Source of the DNA: Meghimatium bilineatum
Lineage: Eukaryota > Mollusca > Gastropoda > Stylommatophora > Philomycidae
Reading direction: 5' to 3'
Assembly: GCA_034231615.1 (NCBI GenBank)
Contig: CM067306.1
Coordinates: 43,200,761 to 43,264,760, forward strand
DNA: 64,000 bases
Shown here: positions 1-10,214 of the stretch, in pieces
How positions within the stretch are numbered: the first letter of the stretch is position 1
Layout of the letters: the number at the start of each line of letters is the position of its first letter
The notes under the pieces: model-generated
Databases searched by the model: none
What the model was told of the DNA's origin: nothing
Seen by the model: the letters and a program-made list of their open reading frames with translations, nothing else
Program-made: the position numbers and the translations under genes

Positions 1-644
1 GTTTCATAAGTTTGAAACGTTGTTATGTATGTCAATGACATCTATGGCTAACCTCAACTTCCTGACTATCTCGTGTACATATTTGAGTGGTTATTCATAT
101 TATTTAGAACAGAGAGGCTTGTATTTATAGACAGTGATGCAGAAACAGATAAGTAATCAATCATCAGGTGGTTCATGGCATTCTACCTCGATTTATGGTT
201 AATTAGGACATGCTGTAATTGGTAAATTATAACTAGCGAATAACATGACTAGGCTACTACTTGAAGAATCAAGAGATAGACTCCAGTGCCGGAAAAAAGC
301 TTACAAACTGGAAATGCGGGGGATTGGATAATACACGGCACATGGTAGCAATGAACGGAAATAGATACAACTGTTACCAGTTTCAGTAAATAAAACATAA
401 TATCAATGAGACACAGCGACAGACGACGTATCGACTACACGCCTTTATCAGAAAAAAAACAAAACAAATGGAATAAACAATATACTAAACGTGTGAAAGC
501 ACCTGTGGTGTGACGATGGAAGAACGTTAAAGTGTGACAAGAACACGTGATGAGGAAGAGGAAGATCAAAGATTGAAGGATCTAGCAAAGTAAGAGAAGA
601 CGGACATAACATGACGAGAAGAAATGGTGAACCCGCTAGCGGTT
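1..644. other. Unexplained flank, no gene seen
   Basis: No open frame of note and no recognisable repeat. The stretch is AT-rich and becomes purine-rich (GAA and AGA runs) from about 540. It is the 5' flank of the LINE that starts at 656. Confidence 0.5.
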
Positions 645-655
645 ATGAGATTAAC
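645..655. repeat. Left target-site duplication of LINE-1
   Basis: The 11-mer atgagattaac here is repeated exactly at 4711-4721, directly after the GAA-rich tail of the LINE. An exact 11-bp repeat at both ends is what target-primed reverse transcription leaves behind. Confidence 0.85.
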
Positions 656-3600
656 CCCCATCGAGGCCAGAACCTTGAAGTGGTGATGGGGCTTAGTTCA
701 GCCATCAGAGGCTGGAAACTAAGACTGGTCGGGCACTCCCACTCGAGCAGGACCATAGTCCGGCCCAAGTAAGCAGAGTGCTGAAGACGGAGGCAACCAG
801 CCAAAAGGCGCACAGATAATCAGGTTGCCACGCATAAAACACAATGGAAACATGTCTGCATCTAATAAACGTTATGGTGCCTGCCCTGTGGCGGACGTTC
901 AGGCAGGGACGGTGCCGGGCCCTATACCTCGAAAGGGCCCAACCTCAGTTACTGGAAGTCCTTCTCAATTGCCCCGAGGAGCCAGGAGGCAAGGGAATAG
1001 AGCTACTGGCCAAACAAACAAACGACCAATTAAAATAATGCACTGGAATGCTGATGGTGTCAACAGTAAAAGAGATGGATACAGCAAAAAATTGGAACTT
1101 GAAAATGTCCTCAGTGAAGAACAAGTTAATATATGCTGTATCCAAGAAACACACCTCAGCAGCGACATAGCCTTCAAAATCAGAGGCTACCAGTGCTACC
1201 GATCTGACCGAAAAGACAGGCGAAAGGGTGGAATTCTGACACTAGTTAAAAACAATATCAGCGCATGTCAGCTGGAAGTATACATGGACGGGGCAGAATA
1301 CCAGATGCTCCACCTAAAAACAGACAGTGCAGAATTCCATCTCCTGAACTACTACTGCCCAAATGATAAACCATTGGCACTAGACACAATTCCAGATAAA
1401 GAGAGACTTATGGTGTGTGGTGACTTCAACAGCCACTCTCAGAGCTGGGGCTACGATCATATCGACAAGAGAGGTGAGGAACTTGAGAGCTGGCAGGATG
1501 AAAATAATCTCATTCTTATTAACCAGCCAGCTGACTCACCAACCTTCTACTCGAGAGCATGGCACACCACCTCTACACCAGACCTGGCATTCTACTCACC
1601 AGGCCTGGAATGGAACATCACACGTGTCGTTGGAAAGCAGCTTGGGGGTAGTGACCACAGACCAGTATTTCTGGAAATTCACAATGAATATACCAAGGAC
1701 AGCAGCACGCTCACTAGGTGGAACTATAAGAGGGCAGACTGGAAAATGTACCAGCATTTAACCAGTGTTCTAGCTAAGGACATGAACTTGGACAAAGACA
1801 TCAATAGAGCAGTGAGTGAATTTAATAGATGTATACTACATGCTGCTAGTAAAACCATACCCAGGGGGGCACGCAAAAACTACAAACCCTACTGGAATGA
1901 TGAACTGGAAAAGCTGCAAAATGAGATGGAAACATCTAGAAAGCAGGCTGAGAACAGACCTAGCCAAGAACATCACAACAAATATCAGCAAACAAAGGCT
2001 AAATTTCAAAGAGCCAAGTTACAAGCCAGACGGAACAGCTGGAAAGAAAAAACAGAGTCGCTGAACCTAGAAAGAGATACTAGGAAATTATGGAAACTTG
2101 TAAAACAACTAAATGATGAAGGTACAGGGAGAAATACCAGGATCACACTTTATAAAGATAAAAACATTTTAACAGGTAAACATGCAGCTGATTACTTTGC
2201 AGATTCCTTTGCAGAAGACAATAACGTCAAAGTCAGCCCAGACAAACAACAGGAGGTTCGAGTGAACCAGCAAAACATTGGACAAGACGAACCTATACCT
2301 GAAGTCATGGAGGCACCAATCACAATGAGAGAACTGGAGCATGCAATATCCAAATTGAAAATGAAAAAGTCCCCTGGAGCTGATGGAGTGTCCAATGAAA
2401 TGATTAGAAACCTGGGAATTGCAGCAAGAGCAAAGCTGCTGCAAATCTTTAACACAAGCTGGTCCACAGGTAATGTACCACAGGCATGGAGAGAAGCAAT
2501 AATGATACCTCTCCTCAAATCAGGAAAAGATGGCAACACAGTCTCCAACTACAGGCCCATCAGCCTCACAAGCTGTCTATGCAAAACAATGGAACGCATT
2601 ATCAATCTTAGGATGCAGTGGTACCTTGAAAGTGAAACCCTTCTGGTATCACAGCAAGCAGGTTTCAGACAGTGCTACTCTACTGAAGATCAGGCAACCT
2701 ACCTCTCCCAAGAGATTGAGGATGCCTTCCAAGATAAGAAACTGGTACTAGCAGCATGGATAGACCTCAGGAAAGCATTTGATAAGGTCTGGAAAGAAGG
2801 GCTCCTAAAGAAATTGCGAAATTGCAGGGTTAGCTCAAGAATGTACAAATGGGTAAAAGCATACCTGCATAATAGAAGAGCCAGGGTACAATTAGATGGT
2901 CGCAAAAGCAAGAAAGTCCTACTGCGTCATGGAGTCCCCCAGGGAGGAGTTCTGTCACCCACACTTTTCTTGGTTTACATCAATGACCTAGTTGCTGAAC
3001 TACCACACGGGATCAAAGTGGCAATGTATGCTGACGACCTGGTGATCTGGTGCACGGAAGAACATGCGACAGTGGCCACTAAACAAATACAAAGAGCTAT
3101 CGATGCCGTAACCTTATGGGCAAATAGATGGTGTGTCAGCATTAACACAGATAAGTGCAGCACTACACTCTTTACCCTCTCACCAAAACAAAAAGCCGGT
3201 CATATCAAGATAGACGGAGAGCTCTTGAAAGAAGACAAACAACCAACATACCTCGGAGTTACTTTTGATGATAAGCTGACATGGAAGCAGCACATAAACA
3301 AAGCAACAACAAAAGCCAGGAGGAAGTTAGCTATCCTGAGAAAACTAAGTGGAACCACATGGGGAGCCAGTGGGAATATACTCAGTAAAGTTTACCAGCA
3401 AGGCATAAGACCACACCTGGAATATGGTTCAGCTGCGTGGTGTCCTGCATCAAACACCACATTACAAGATCTAGATAAAGTGCAAAACCAGGCACTTAGA
3501 ATAATGTTGGGAGCAATGAAATCAACACCCATAGCAGAGATGCAGAAAATGGGAAGAATGCAAACACTTGGCGAACGCAGAGACACAAAAGTACTAATTC

Positions 3601-4710
3601 AAGCGGAAAAGTTTCAGTGTATGCCAAGTCATCCAATGAAGGAAAGATTCCAAAACCTAGCAATGGGGCGACTGAAAAGAAGCAGCTTTATCCATCAAGC
3701 TAAACGACTCCGTAGACAACTTACAGACCTACCTGAAGTTGACAGCCCCTTAAGGTCTGTACCAGAACAAACCCCATGGAGTGAAAGGCATGGAATGCCA
3801 ATATACATTCAGACCCATGTGAAAGGAATACTAAGCGAGGACGAACAGAACAGTGTGCAGCGGAGGACAGCCACCCTCAGTTTCCTGGACGAGGAATATC
3901 CACAAGATATATGGGTCAGAGTATACACAGATGGGTCAGCACAGAATGCTGTGAGGAATGGAGGTGCAGGTGTATATATAGAATATCCACACAAGCCTAG
4001 AGATACAATCAGAACACCGACAGGAAAATTCTGCAATAATTATGATGCAGAAATCCAGGCAATTACTGTGGCAGCTAAAAAACTGCTGAACTCCAACTCT
4101 GACCTACAGCCTGTGGTATTCCTGACAGATGCAAGGTCAGTGCTTCAAGCTCTCCAGTCTGGAAAACTAACAGACTTGAAAAAACTACTTAGCGAATTGT
4201 CTTACCAGTATAGGGTAACCATGCAGTGGATACCCTCTCACTGTGGAATACCAGGAAATGAAAAAGCAGACCAACTGGCTAAGGAAGGTGCTGCCGAAGA
4301 TCAACCAGATATACCAATCACCTACCATCAGAAAAAACAGATGATCAAGTCAATAAGAAAGCCACAAACACCAACACAAGATGACTATCACATTATGAAC
4401 AGATCAGAACAAGTTATAATTCTACGTCTCAGAACAGGACACAACCGACTCCGCAGTCACATGTATACAAAGTTCAAGATTGGCAACACAGCCATGTGTA
4501 CATGTGGACAGGCAGTACAGAGTGCCAAACATATACTTCAAGAGTGTTCTGAGCATGAAACACTGAGGCAGACATATTGGCCAGAGGAAACAACACTGGA
4601 ATCAAAGCTCTATGGGACACTGTATGAACTACAAAAAACAGTGAGTTTTATTAAGGAGACAGAATTGCAGATATAGACATGTTTCAAGTGAACGAAAGAA
4701 GAAGAAGAAG
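656..4710 (+). mobile_element. Complete single-ORF non-LTR retrotransposon (LINE-1 of this window)
   Basis: A 4055-bp element lies between two copies of the 11-bp duplication atgagattaac. It has a leader of about 195 bases, richer in G and C than its surroundings, then one long intact frame, only about 15 bases of 3' untranslated sequence after the TAG, and a short GAA tail. No separate ORF1 (gag-like) frame is seen upstream. The domain order of apurinic endonuclease, RT and RNase H fits the I/Jockey side of non-LTR elements; the single ORF recalls Ingi-like elements, but the clade needs a tree. A 5'-truncated sister copy lies at 9063-10203 and has the same type of 3' end. The intact frame and exact duplication suggest a recent, possibly still competent copy. 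Confidence 0.93.
852..4676 (+). CDS. LINE polyprotein: endonuclease, reverse transcriptase, RNase H, zinc knuckle
   Basis: This protein would nick the target DNA, copy its own RNA into it and degrade the RNA strand. The frame is open from 825 (a TTG, first residue in the numbering used here), but the first ATG is at 852, so the protein is about 1274 residues. The AP-endonuclease-like domain covers about residues 70-285 (MHWNADG at 72-78, QETH at 107-110, GDFN at 199-202, SDHRP at 276-280). RT covers about 510-790 (KSPGADGVSNEMI, FDKVW, GVPQGGVLSP, and YADD at 735-738). RNase H covers about 1031-1155 with all acidic residues: D1036 in YTDGS, E1076, D1102 and D1149, plus H1139 in IPSHCG. A C-x-C-x8-H-x4-C knuckle lies at 1225-1241. 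There is no internal stop or frameshift, unlike every other LINE in the window. Confidence 0.96.
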   Translation: MSASNKRYGACPVADVQAGTVPGPIPRKGPTSVTGSPSQLPRGARRQGNRATGQTNKRPIKIMHWNADGVNSKRDGYSKKLELENVLSEEQVNICCIQETHLSSDIAFKIRGYQCYRSDRKDRRKGGILTLVKNNISACQLEVYMDGAEYQMLHLKTDSAEFHLLNYYCPNDKPLALDTIPDKERLMVCGDFNSHSQSWGYDHIDKRGEELESWQDENNLILINQPADSPTFYSRAWHTTSTPDLAFYSPGLEWNITRVVGKQLGGSDHRPVFLEIHNEYTKDSSTLTRWNYKRADWKMYQHLTSVLAKDMNLDKDINRAVSEFNRCILHAASKTIPRGARKNYKPYWNDELEKLQNEMETSRKQAENRPSQEHHNKYQQTKAKFQRAKLQARRNSWKEKTESLNLERDTRKLWKLVKQLNDEGTGRNTRITLYKDKNILTGKHAADYFADSFAEDNNVKVSPDKQQEVRVNQQNIGQDEPIPEVMEAPITMRELEHAISKLKMKKSPGADGVSNEMIRNLGIAARAKLLQIFNTSWSTGNVPQAWREAIMIPLLKSGKDGNTVSNYRPISLTSCLCKTMERIINLRMQWYLESETLLVSQQAGFRQCYSTEDQATYLSQEIEDAFQDKKLVLAAWIDLRKAFDKVWKEGLLKKLRNCRVSSRMYKWVKAYLHNRRARVQLDGRKSKKVLLRHGVPQGGVLSPTLFLVYINDLVAELPHGIKVAMYADDLVIWCTEEHATVATKQIQRAIDAVTLWANRWCVSINTDKCSTTLFTLSPKQKAGHIKIDGELLKEDKQPTYLGVTFDDKLTWKQHINKATTKARRKLAILRKLSGTTWGASGNILSKVYQQGIRPHLEYGSAAWCPASNTTLQDLDKVQNQALRIMLGAMKSTPIAEMQKMGRMQTLGERRDTKVLIQAEKFQCMPSHPMKERFQNLAMGRLKRSSFIHQAKRLRRQLTDLPEVDSPLRSVPEQTPWSERHGMPIYIQTHVKGILSEDEQNSVQRRTATLSFLDEEYPQDIWVRVYTDGSAQNAVRNGGAGVYIEYPHKPRDTIRTPTGKFCNNYDAEIQAITVAAKKLLNSNSDLQPVVFLTDARSVLQALQSGKLTDLKKLLSELSYQYRVTMQWIPSHCGIPGNEKADQLAKEGAAEDQPDIPITYHQKKQMIKSIRKPQTPTQDDYHIMNRSEQVIILRLRTGHNRLRSHMYTKFKIGNTAMCTCGQAVQSAKHILQECSEHETLRQTYWPEETTLESKLYGTLYELQKTVSFIKETELQI

Positions 4711-4721
4711 ATGAGATTAAC
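4711..4721. repeat. Right target-site duplication of LINE-1
   Basis: Exact copy of the 11-mer at 645-655, placed directly after the GAA tail that ends at 4710. Confidence 0.85.
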
Positions 4722-7398
4722 GATACGATGAGATAAAAATTTTAAGTATAAAACTGATTACTTATCTCAGTGTAGTCCGGCTGGGAATATACTTTAAAAT
4801 GGCCAAGGTACGATGTGTCCAAAATCTCGTGATGGACACCAGAATATCGAACGTAGATAAAGGATAGAGACCAAAGCCGGAACATAAAAAGACTACCATC
4901 TTGGTTCAGCAAGAGCAGTAAAGAATAATCAGACATCAGGAAAGCATCTAGTTGAGAACAATGTTGCAAGGGGTAGGTAGACATGTTTCACGCGTAGTAA
5001 AATTGACTCAGAAAGACGAAAATAAAGACGCAAATATCGCGATCCAACAAACTTGTCATGGCGCGATTTAGGTACATGAAGGAACGGAGAGGCAGGTGAA
5101 CGGACACCGAAGGTAGAGATACAAAGAGGAACAAAATGAGAGAAGAAAAGATAGAAACTGTAGCAGCGAAACGGTGAGGACCCACGAAATATAATAGAAG
5201 CATGTTACATTCAGTGGACATGCGGAGATTAGGAGAGGGAGGGGAGAAAGGCACTACTAAATAGTGGGGACCGTCCGAATATGCCGTCCGATAAGAAGGT
5301 ATCAATATATAAAAGACTGAAAGGTACCTATACCAGAAAAAAATGGATAGATGATGGAGGAGAATATGAGAAGACAGTACCGAAGAAGGTAGAAGCTGTG
5401 GTAGAAAGAGAAACAGGAACGGAATCTTTAACCATAACCAAGGGAAGTATAACCGAAGCTGCATGGCAGCCGTATGGCACAGATATTAGTGTCGAACAGT
5501 CGTCGGTAACTAGTTAACGTCGCGGGGATCATATGTGGGGGATCGATGTAGGCCAGGTTAGCATAGTCCGTGGTTAGCAAATGAAGCGTGACGAAGGATG
5601 GACCAAGGACACAGACACAAAACAAGGTGAATTTTTAGGTCATGTGCAGGAAAATATAACCGGTCTAAAAAATCGAATACGATGTAAATGGGATGAGCCT
5701 ACCACACATCGAACATCCGTGGTGGGTAATACTCCTACTGTACACTGGCTCATCTGTAAGGATCTAGAGACAGAACGTCATACCACCACATAATCACTTT
5801 ACACGGACCATATACTGTGGAGAAGAACATGTCCGATGAACCGAGGTCTATGTCAATCGTAGACCAACGGTATATCGCAACCCGTTGGTATACATTGCCC
5901 GTACTGCACGTTGGTCCCTATGAAAGACATGGGAGGGTCCACTGCCACCGAGCCTAATATGTCATCCGTGTGTCTAAGACCGCATGTAGTGGCTGTGAAC
6001 ACGGCATGATGACTAGTGTCGAAGGTATACATCACAGTCGACAGTATAAACCCCGTAAGTAGTTATCTTGGTAGCAAATCCACCGAAGCAAAAGAAGTCT
6101 ACTCGATAAATGCTCTGAGTTAATAGTACGCATAAATCTCGTACAACTGGAAAGAGTGCTCATGGGCCGCTGTAAGTGGTATTAATGAAGTTCGATGTAA
6201 GGCATTCGAAGAAAGCTGATGATATGGAGTATAGATGAAGTAATCCACAACATACATGACCGTGACGGGCCCTCCGCCCAGCACCATCTTTTAAGGTTTC
6301 CAGGTGTTTTCAAAAAAACCCACCGCATATAGCGAATCGATGCAATCCAATCCGCTTAATGTCATTCCAGGCCAATCCACTACAATATGGTCCAACTGTA
6401 TAATCATGAGGAACAATGAAGTTAGATGGAACGATGGAGAAGAAAGGAGAAGGGTTGCAAGAGAATATGAAGAAACACATAGAGGGCACAGAATAAGTGG
6501 ATAAAAATTGCTGAGAGGTTAGCGAAAGTGTAGGGTCTCGTTGATACCAAGGGGCATAAAAGTGTCTAGATTGAGAATCAGTCTATTCTCTAAGGGGAAA
6601 AGTTGACGATCACCGGAATTGCAGGAGAATAAACCAGTTGCTTGTATGTCCTGTACACCAAGTGAGAATTGCTATTAAAGTGAAGAGCTACCGGAGTAGA
6701 GACATGGTAGAAGATGTCACGAAAGTGTTTCGCGAACCTAGTAGCTATAAATCGACCCCTTTCGCAATGTAAATCAAGGTGCATCGTGTGCAAGGAAAAG
6801 AATAAACGATGTTTCAGGAAACACAGGTCACCGAAACGAATGGTTGATTAGAAACGCCATCTTTGAAAACTGGATAGACGATTTATAGAAGACAGGCACA
6901 CGTGAGGTATAGACGGTGTCAGGTGGAGGCCTAGAAGATCGAGGTTGAGAATCATGTTAGAATCATGTACCAGGGTATCATTGTATCATGGGTATCATGT
7001 GTATCAGGGTATCATGTATCATGTTAGTCGAAATTAAGTTTTAATGGGGAATAAGTAGACATGGTCTGGGGGGGGGGTGGATAATAAGAAATAGAGCTAA
7101 ACTTGGAAGCCATCCGGATGTTTGCGCATCGATATTTTGTGGAGTCTGAGTACTGATGTGGTCAGAACGTAGTGCTCACTGTCCATAATCTTGATCGATT
7201 TCGAGCAACCTGATTAACCCATGAACTGATGATTAGCTTCAATTTCAAATTGTCATCCGTAACATTGAATGCATTCGTCTCAAATAGCGCACATTATTTG
7301 GATTATTCTTATAATTGTGATAAAAATATGTAGGCCTAAGCTTAACGATTGCCTGATTATCGCATCTCATCACGGGATAACAGCAGCAACTCAAATAA
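4722..7398. other. Long stretch without recognisable genes
   Basis: The plus strand is purine-rich to about 6850, which leaves several weak open frames on the minus strand; the longest is 158 codons at 4988-5464. Their predicted proteins are low-complexity, rich in Leu, Phe and Ser, with no domain I recognise. Small features are a run of GTATCATG-like repeats at about 6950-7030 and a G run at 7068-7077. I see no convincing gene or transposon here. Confidence 0.5.
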
Positions 7399-7486
7399 AT
7401 TTACATAATCTATTTTCTTTCTTCTCCCTAGCTGTGATTTGAATTTACATAATGTATTTTCTTTCTTCTCCCTAGCTGTGATTTGA
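7399..7486. repeat. 44-bp tandem duplication
   Basis: Two adjacent 44-bp copies (7399-7442 and 7443-7486) differ by a single base, c to g in acataat(c/g)tatt. Each carries a ttctttcttctccctag tract that resembles a splice acceptor, but no exon follows. Confidence 0.9.
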
Positions 7487-7535
7487 ATTTCACAAATCAC
7501 CATCGAAGACATGCTCCTCTACACATGTTTTTTTT

Positions 7536-7962
7536 CTCATGTAATTATTTCAGTCACATGATTATTTCATTCACATGATTATTTCAGTCACATGATTATT
7601 TCATTTACATGAATATTTCAGTCACAGGATTATTTCATTCACATGAATATTTCAGTCACAGGATTATTTCATTCACATGAATATTTCAGTCACAGGATTA
7701 TTTCATTCACATGAATATTTCAGTCACATGTTTATTTCATTCACATGAATTTTTCAGTCACAGGATTATTTCATTCATATGAATATTTCAGTCACAGGAT
7801 TATTTAATTTACATGAATATTTCAGTCACATGATTATTTAATTCACATGAATATTTCAGTCACATGATTATTTAATTCACATGAATATTTCAGTCACATG
7901 ATTATTTCATTCACATGAATATTTCAGTCACAGGATTATTTCATTCAAATGAATATTTCAGT
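7536..7962. repeat. 17-bp minisatellite with 34-bp dimer
   Basis: About 25 copies of a 17-bp unit of the type cacatgaatatttcagt. In most of the array two versions alternate, one ending cagt and one starting cacagg and ending catt, so the working unit is a 34-bp dimer. Confidence 0.9.
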
Positions 7963-8684
7963 CAGTGTTCATGGTAAATGTATACAATAATCTACCACAG
8001 ATGAGGGCCGTAGAGATGTTCTTCAGGGATTGGGGGTGTAACCAAATAGTACAAATAAAAAAGGTCATTCTTCTGGTTTCGTCTATCAGAAGCTCTAATT
8101 TGTTGAAGAACTGTATGAACTTTGTGTGAAGAATAACTGGGTCGAGGTGGGTGGGTTTTGTCTTTTTTTTACCCGGGGTTTTATTAAAGTTCCTAACAAT
8201 AAAAGTCAGGTTTCGATCCTCGCAATAGTAATTGGTGACTAACATGTATTGAACCCTTTCATCTTTGTCAACAACTGTCAAACGTCTTCAGACTCTTCCC
8301 CCCCCCCTTTTCGTAATGGTCTGTGCTCCCATGTTGTTGACACAGAAACACATGTTGTTGACGAAGCCACTATAAGAATGCGATGACACATGTCCTAAGA
8401 ATATCGTGAAATGGCATCATCGCTACATTATGGGTACTGAAGACCACACTAGTATTTGATGAACCACTGGTTAGATAGCTAAACGCTTTTGGGCCATACT
8501 TGTCTCTGATTACCACTGGTTAGATAGCTAAACGTCTTATTATATTTTTTCTCCTAATTTTCATTCCTTCTTTATTGTTATTTTTCCTATTTCTTCTCCG
8601 CCAACCCCCCCCCCCAATGTTTACACCTTTCGTCTTTCTACTTTTATTTTGATCTTTTTCACGATCTGTTTTCAACTAATCAAT
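7963..8684. other. Intergenic; short direct repeat and weak dispersed repeat
   Basis: A minus-strand frame of 107 codons (7958-8281) has no recognisable domain and starts inside the minisatellite. A 23-bp direct repeat (accactggttagatagct and following) occurs at 8463-8485 and 8512-8534. Bases 8264-8300 resemble 24174-24215, suggesting a dispersed repeat. Confidence 0.45.
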
Positions 8685-8692
8685 ATTTAGAG
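8685..8692. repeat. Left 8-bp target duplication of hAT MITE
   Basis: The 8-mer atttagag is repeated at 9048-9055. Eight-base target duplications are characteristic of the hAT superfamily. Confidence 0.9.
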
Positions 8693-9047
8693 CAGGGGTC
8701 GGCAACCTTTTGCTAACTGTGTGCCAACTTACGGTTTCAAATTATTCAGAGTGCCAACATCACATATCATTTTATACAAGTCGAGGTCAATATTCTTATT
8801 TTACCATATATTTTATTTTTATATTTTAATTAATTAATATATAGTGATATTCAATAATATGTAAATATGTATAATATGTAGCAAGTCTGGATACGTCTGT
8901 GGCTGGTACCCTGGTACGCCCAAGTGCCGAAATGAGCGAGGAAACCAAGCTAATCGATTTATACAGGAAACGAGAAGAGTCTGCGGGCTATTTGAAATTG
9001 CTTGGCGTGCCCAGTGTGGCACGCTAGCCATAGGTTGCCGACCACTG
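8693..9047. mobile_element. hAT-type non-autonomous DNA transposon (MITE)
   Basis: A 355-bp element with terminal inverted repeats. The left end is CAGGGGTCGGCAACC and the reverse complement of the right end is CAGTGGTCGGCAACC, one mismatch in 15. It is flanked by perfect 8-bp duplications. It has no transposase; a short minus-strand frame inside it (8834-9031) is spurious. The CAGKGGTCGGCAACC terminus and the GTGGCACGC motif just inside the right end are typical of animal hAT MITEs that depend on a transposase encoded elsewhere. Confidence 0.94.
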
Positions 9048-9055
9048 ATTTAGAG
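9048..9055. repeat. Right 8-bp target duplication of hAT MITE
   Basis: Exact match to 8685-8692. It overlaps by four bases the left target duplication (9052-9062) of the LINE copy that follows. Confidence 0.9.
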
Positions 9056-9062
9056 CATTATA
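9052..9062. repeat. Left target duplication of the truncated LINE copy
   Basis: The 11-mer agagcattata is repeated exactly at 10204-10214, after the GAA-rich tail. The length equals that of the duplication around the full-length copy. Confidence 0.9.
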
Positions 9063-10203
9063 AGCAATGAAATCAACACCCATAGTAGAGATGCATGAAA
9101 TGGGAAGAATGCAAACACTTGGCGAACGCAGAGACACATAGGTACTAATTCAAGCAGAAAAGTTTCAGTATATGCCAAGTCATCCAATAAAGGAAAGATT
9201 CCAAAATCTAACAATGGGGCGACTGGAAAAAAGCAGCTTTATCCACCAAGCTAAACGACTCCGTAGACAATTTACAGACCTGTCTGAGGTTGACAGCCCC
9301 TTAAGGTCTGTACCAGAACAAATCCCTTGGAGTGAAAGGCATGGAATGCCAATATACATTCAGACCTATGTAAAAGGAATACTAAGCGAGGACGAACAGA
9401 ACAGTGTGCAGCGAAGGACAGTCACCCTCAGTTTCATGGATGAGTTATATCCACAAGATATATGCGTCAGAGTTTACACAGATGGGTCAGGACAGAATGC
9501 AGTGAGGAATGGAGGTGCAGGTGCATATATAGAATATCCACACAAGTCTAAGAGATACAATCAGAACACCAATAGGGAAACAACTCTGGCCTACAGCCTA
9601 TGGTATTCCTGACAGATGCAAGGTCGGTGCTTCAAGCTCTCCAGTCTGGAAAACTATCAGACTTGCAAAAACTACTTAATGAATTGTCTTACCAGTATAC
9701 GGTAACCATGCAGTGGATACCCTCTCACTTTGGAATACCAGGAAATGAAAAAAACAGACAAACTGGCCAAGGAAGGTGCGGCCGAAGACCAACCAGATAT
9801 ACCAATCACCTACCATCAGAAAAACAGATGATAAAGTGAATAAGAAAGCCACAAACACCAACACAAGATGATTATCACATTATGAACAGATCATAACAAG
9901 TTATAATTCTACGCCTCAGAACAGGACACAACCGACTCCGCAGTCACATGTACACAAAGTTCAAGATTGGCAACACGGCCATACGTACATGGGGACAGCC
10001 AACACAGAGTGCCAAACATATACTTCAAGAGTGTTCTGAACATGAAACGCTGAGGCAGACATATTGGCCAGAGGACACAACACTGGAATCAAACCTCTAT
10101 GGAACACTGTATGAACTACAAAAGACAGTGAGTTTTATTCTGGGGCAGAATTACAGATACAGACATGTTTCAAGTGAACGAAAGAAGAAGAAAAAGAAGA
10201 AGA
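9063..10203 (+). mobile_element. 5'-truncated sister copy of LINE-1
   Basis: Starts at the base that corresponds to about 3512 of the complete element and runs to a GAA-rich tail, with an exact 11-bp target duplication. It carries the end of the RT region, RNase H and the zinc knuckle in decayed form. Compared with the intact copy it has an in-frame TAG at 9139-9141, a 1-base insertion near 9549, and a deletion of about 66 bases at 9580/9581 that removes the RNase H catalytic Glu. There is an extra A near 9752, and the first knuckle Cys is changed in its VIRTWG-like remnant. It is clearly non-functional. Confidence 0.95.
9172..10131 (+). pseudogene. Broken RNase H and C-terminus of LINE-1 family
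   Basis: Coding remnant of the truncated copy. The pieces 9172-9612, 9600-9839 and 9948-10131 lie in different frames and match consecutive parts of the intact protein: the linker, YTDGSGQNAVRNGGAG of RNase H, then LTDARSVLQAL, WIPSHFGIPGNEK and the C-terminal segment. The frames are broken by insertions and by the 66-base deletion. The open frame reading on past the tail to 10481 is not part of the protein. Confidence 0.9.
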
Positions 10204-10214
10204 AGAGCATTATA
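10204..10214. repeat. Right target duplication of the truncated LINE copy
   Basis: Exact repeat of 9052-9062 (agagcattata). Confidence 0.9.

Noticed and set aside
4988..5464. 158-codon minus-strand frame, hydrophobic and Leu/Phe/Ser-rich
   Set aside because: It lies opposite a purine-rich strand that naturally lacks stops on its complement. No domain, splice site or repeat support.
7399..7486. Splice acceptors at the two ttctccctag tracts
   Set aside because: No open frame or donor follows, and the tract is duplicated as part of a tandem repeat.
7958..8281. 107-codon minus frame
   Set aside because: It starts in minisatellite sequence, has no recognisable motif and no support from context.
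8834..9031. Transposase fragment in the hAT MITE
   Set aside because: The 65-codon frame has no hAT dimerisation or DDE motif, and the element is far too short.
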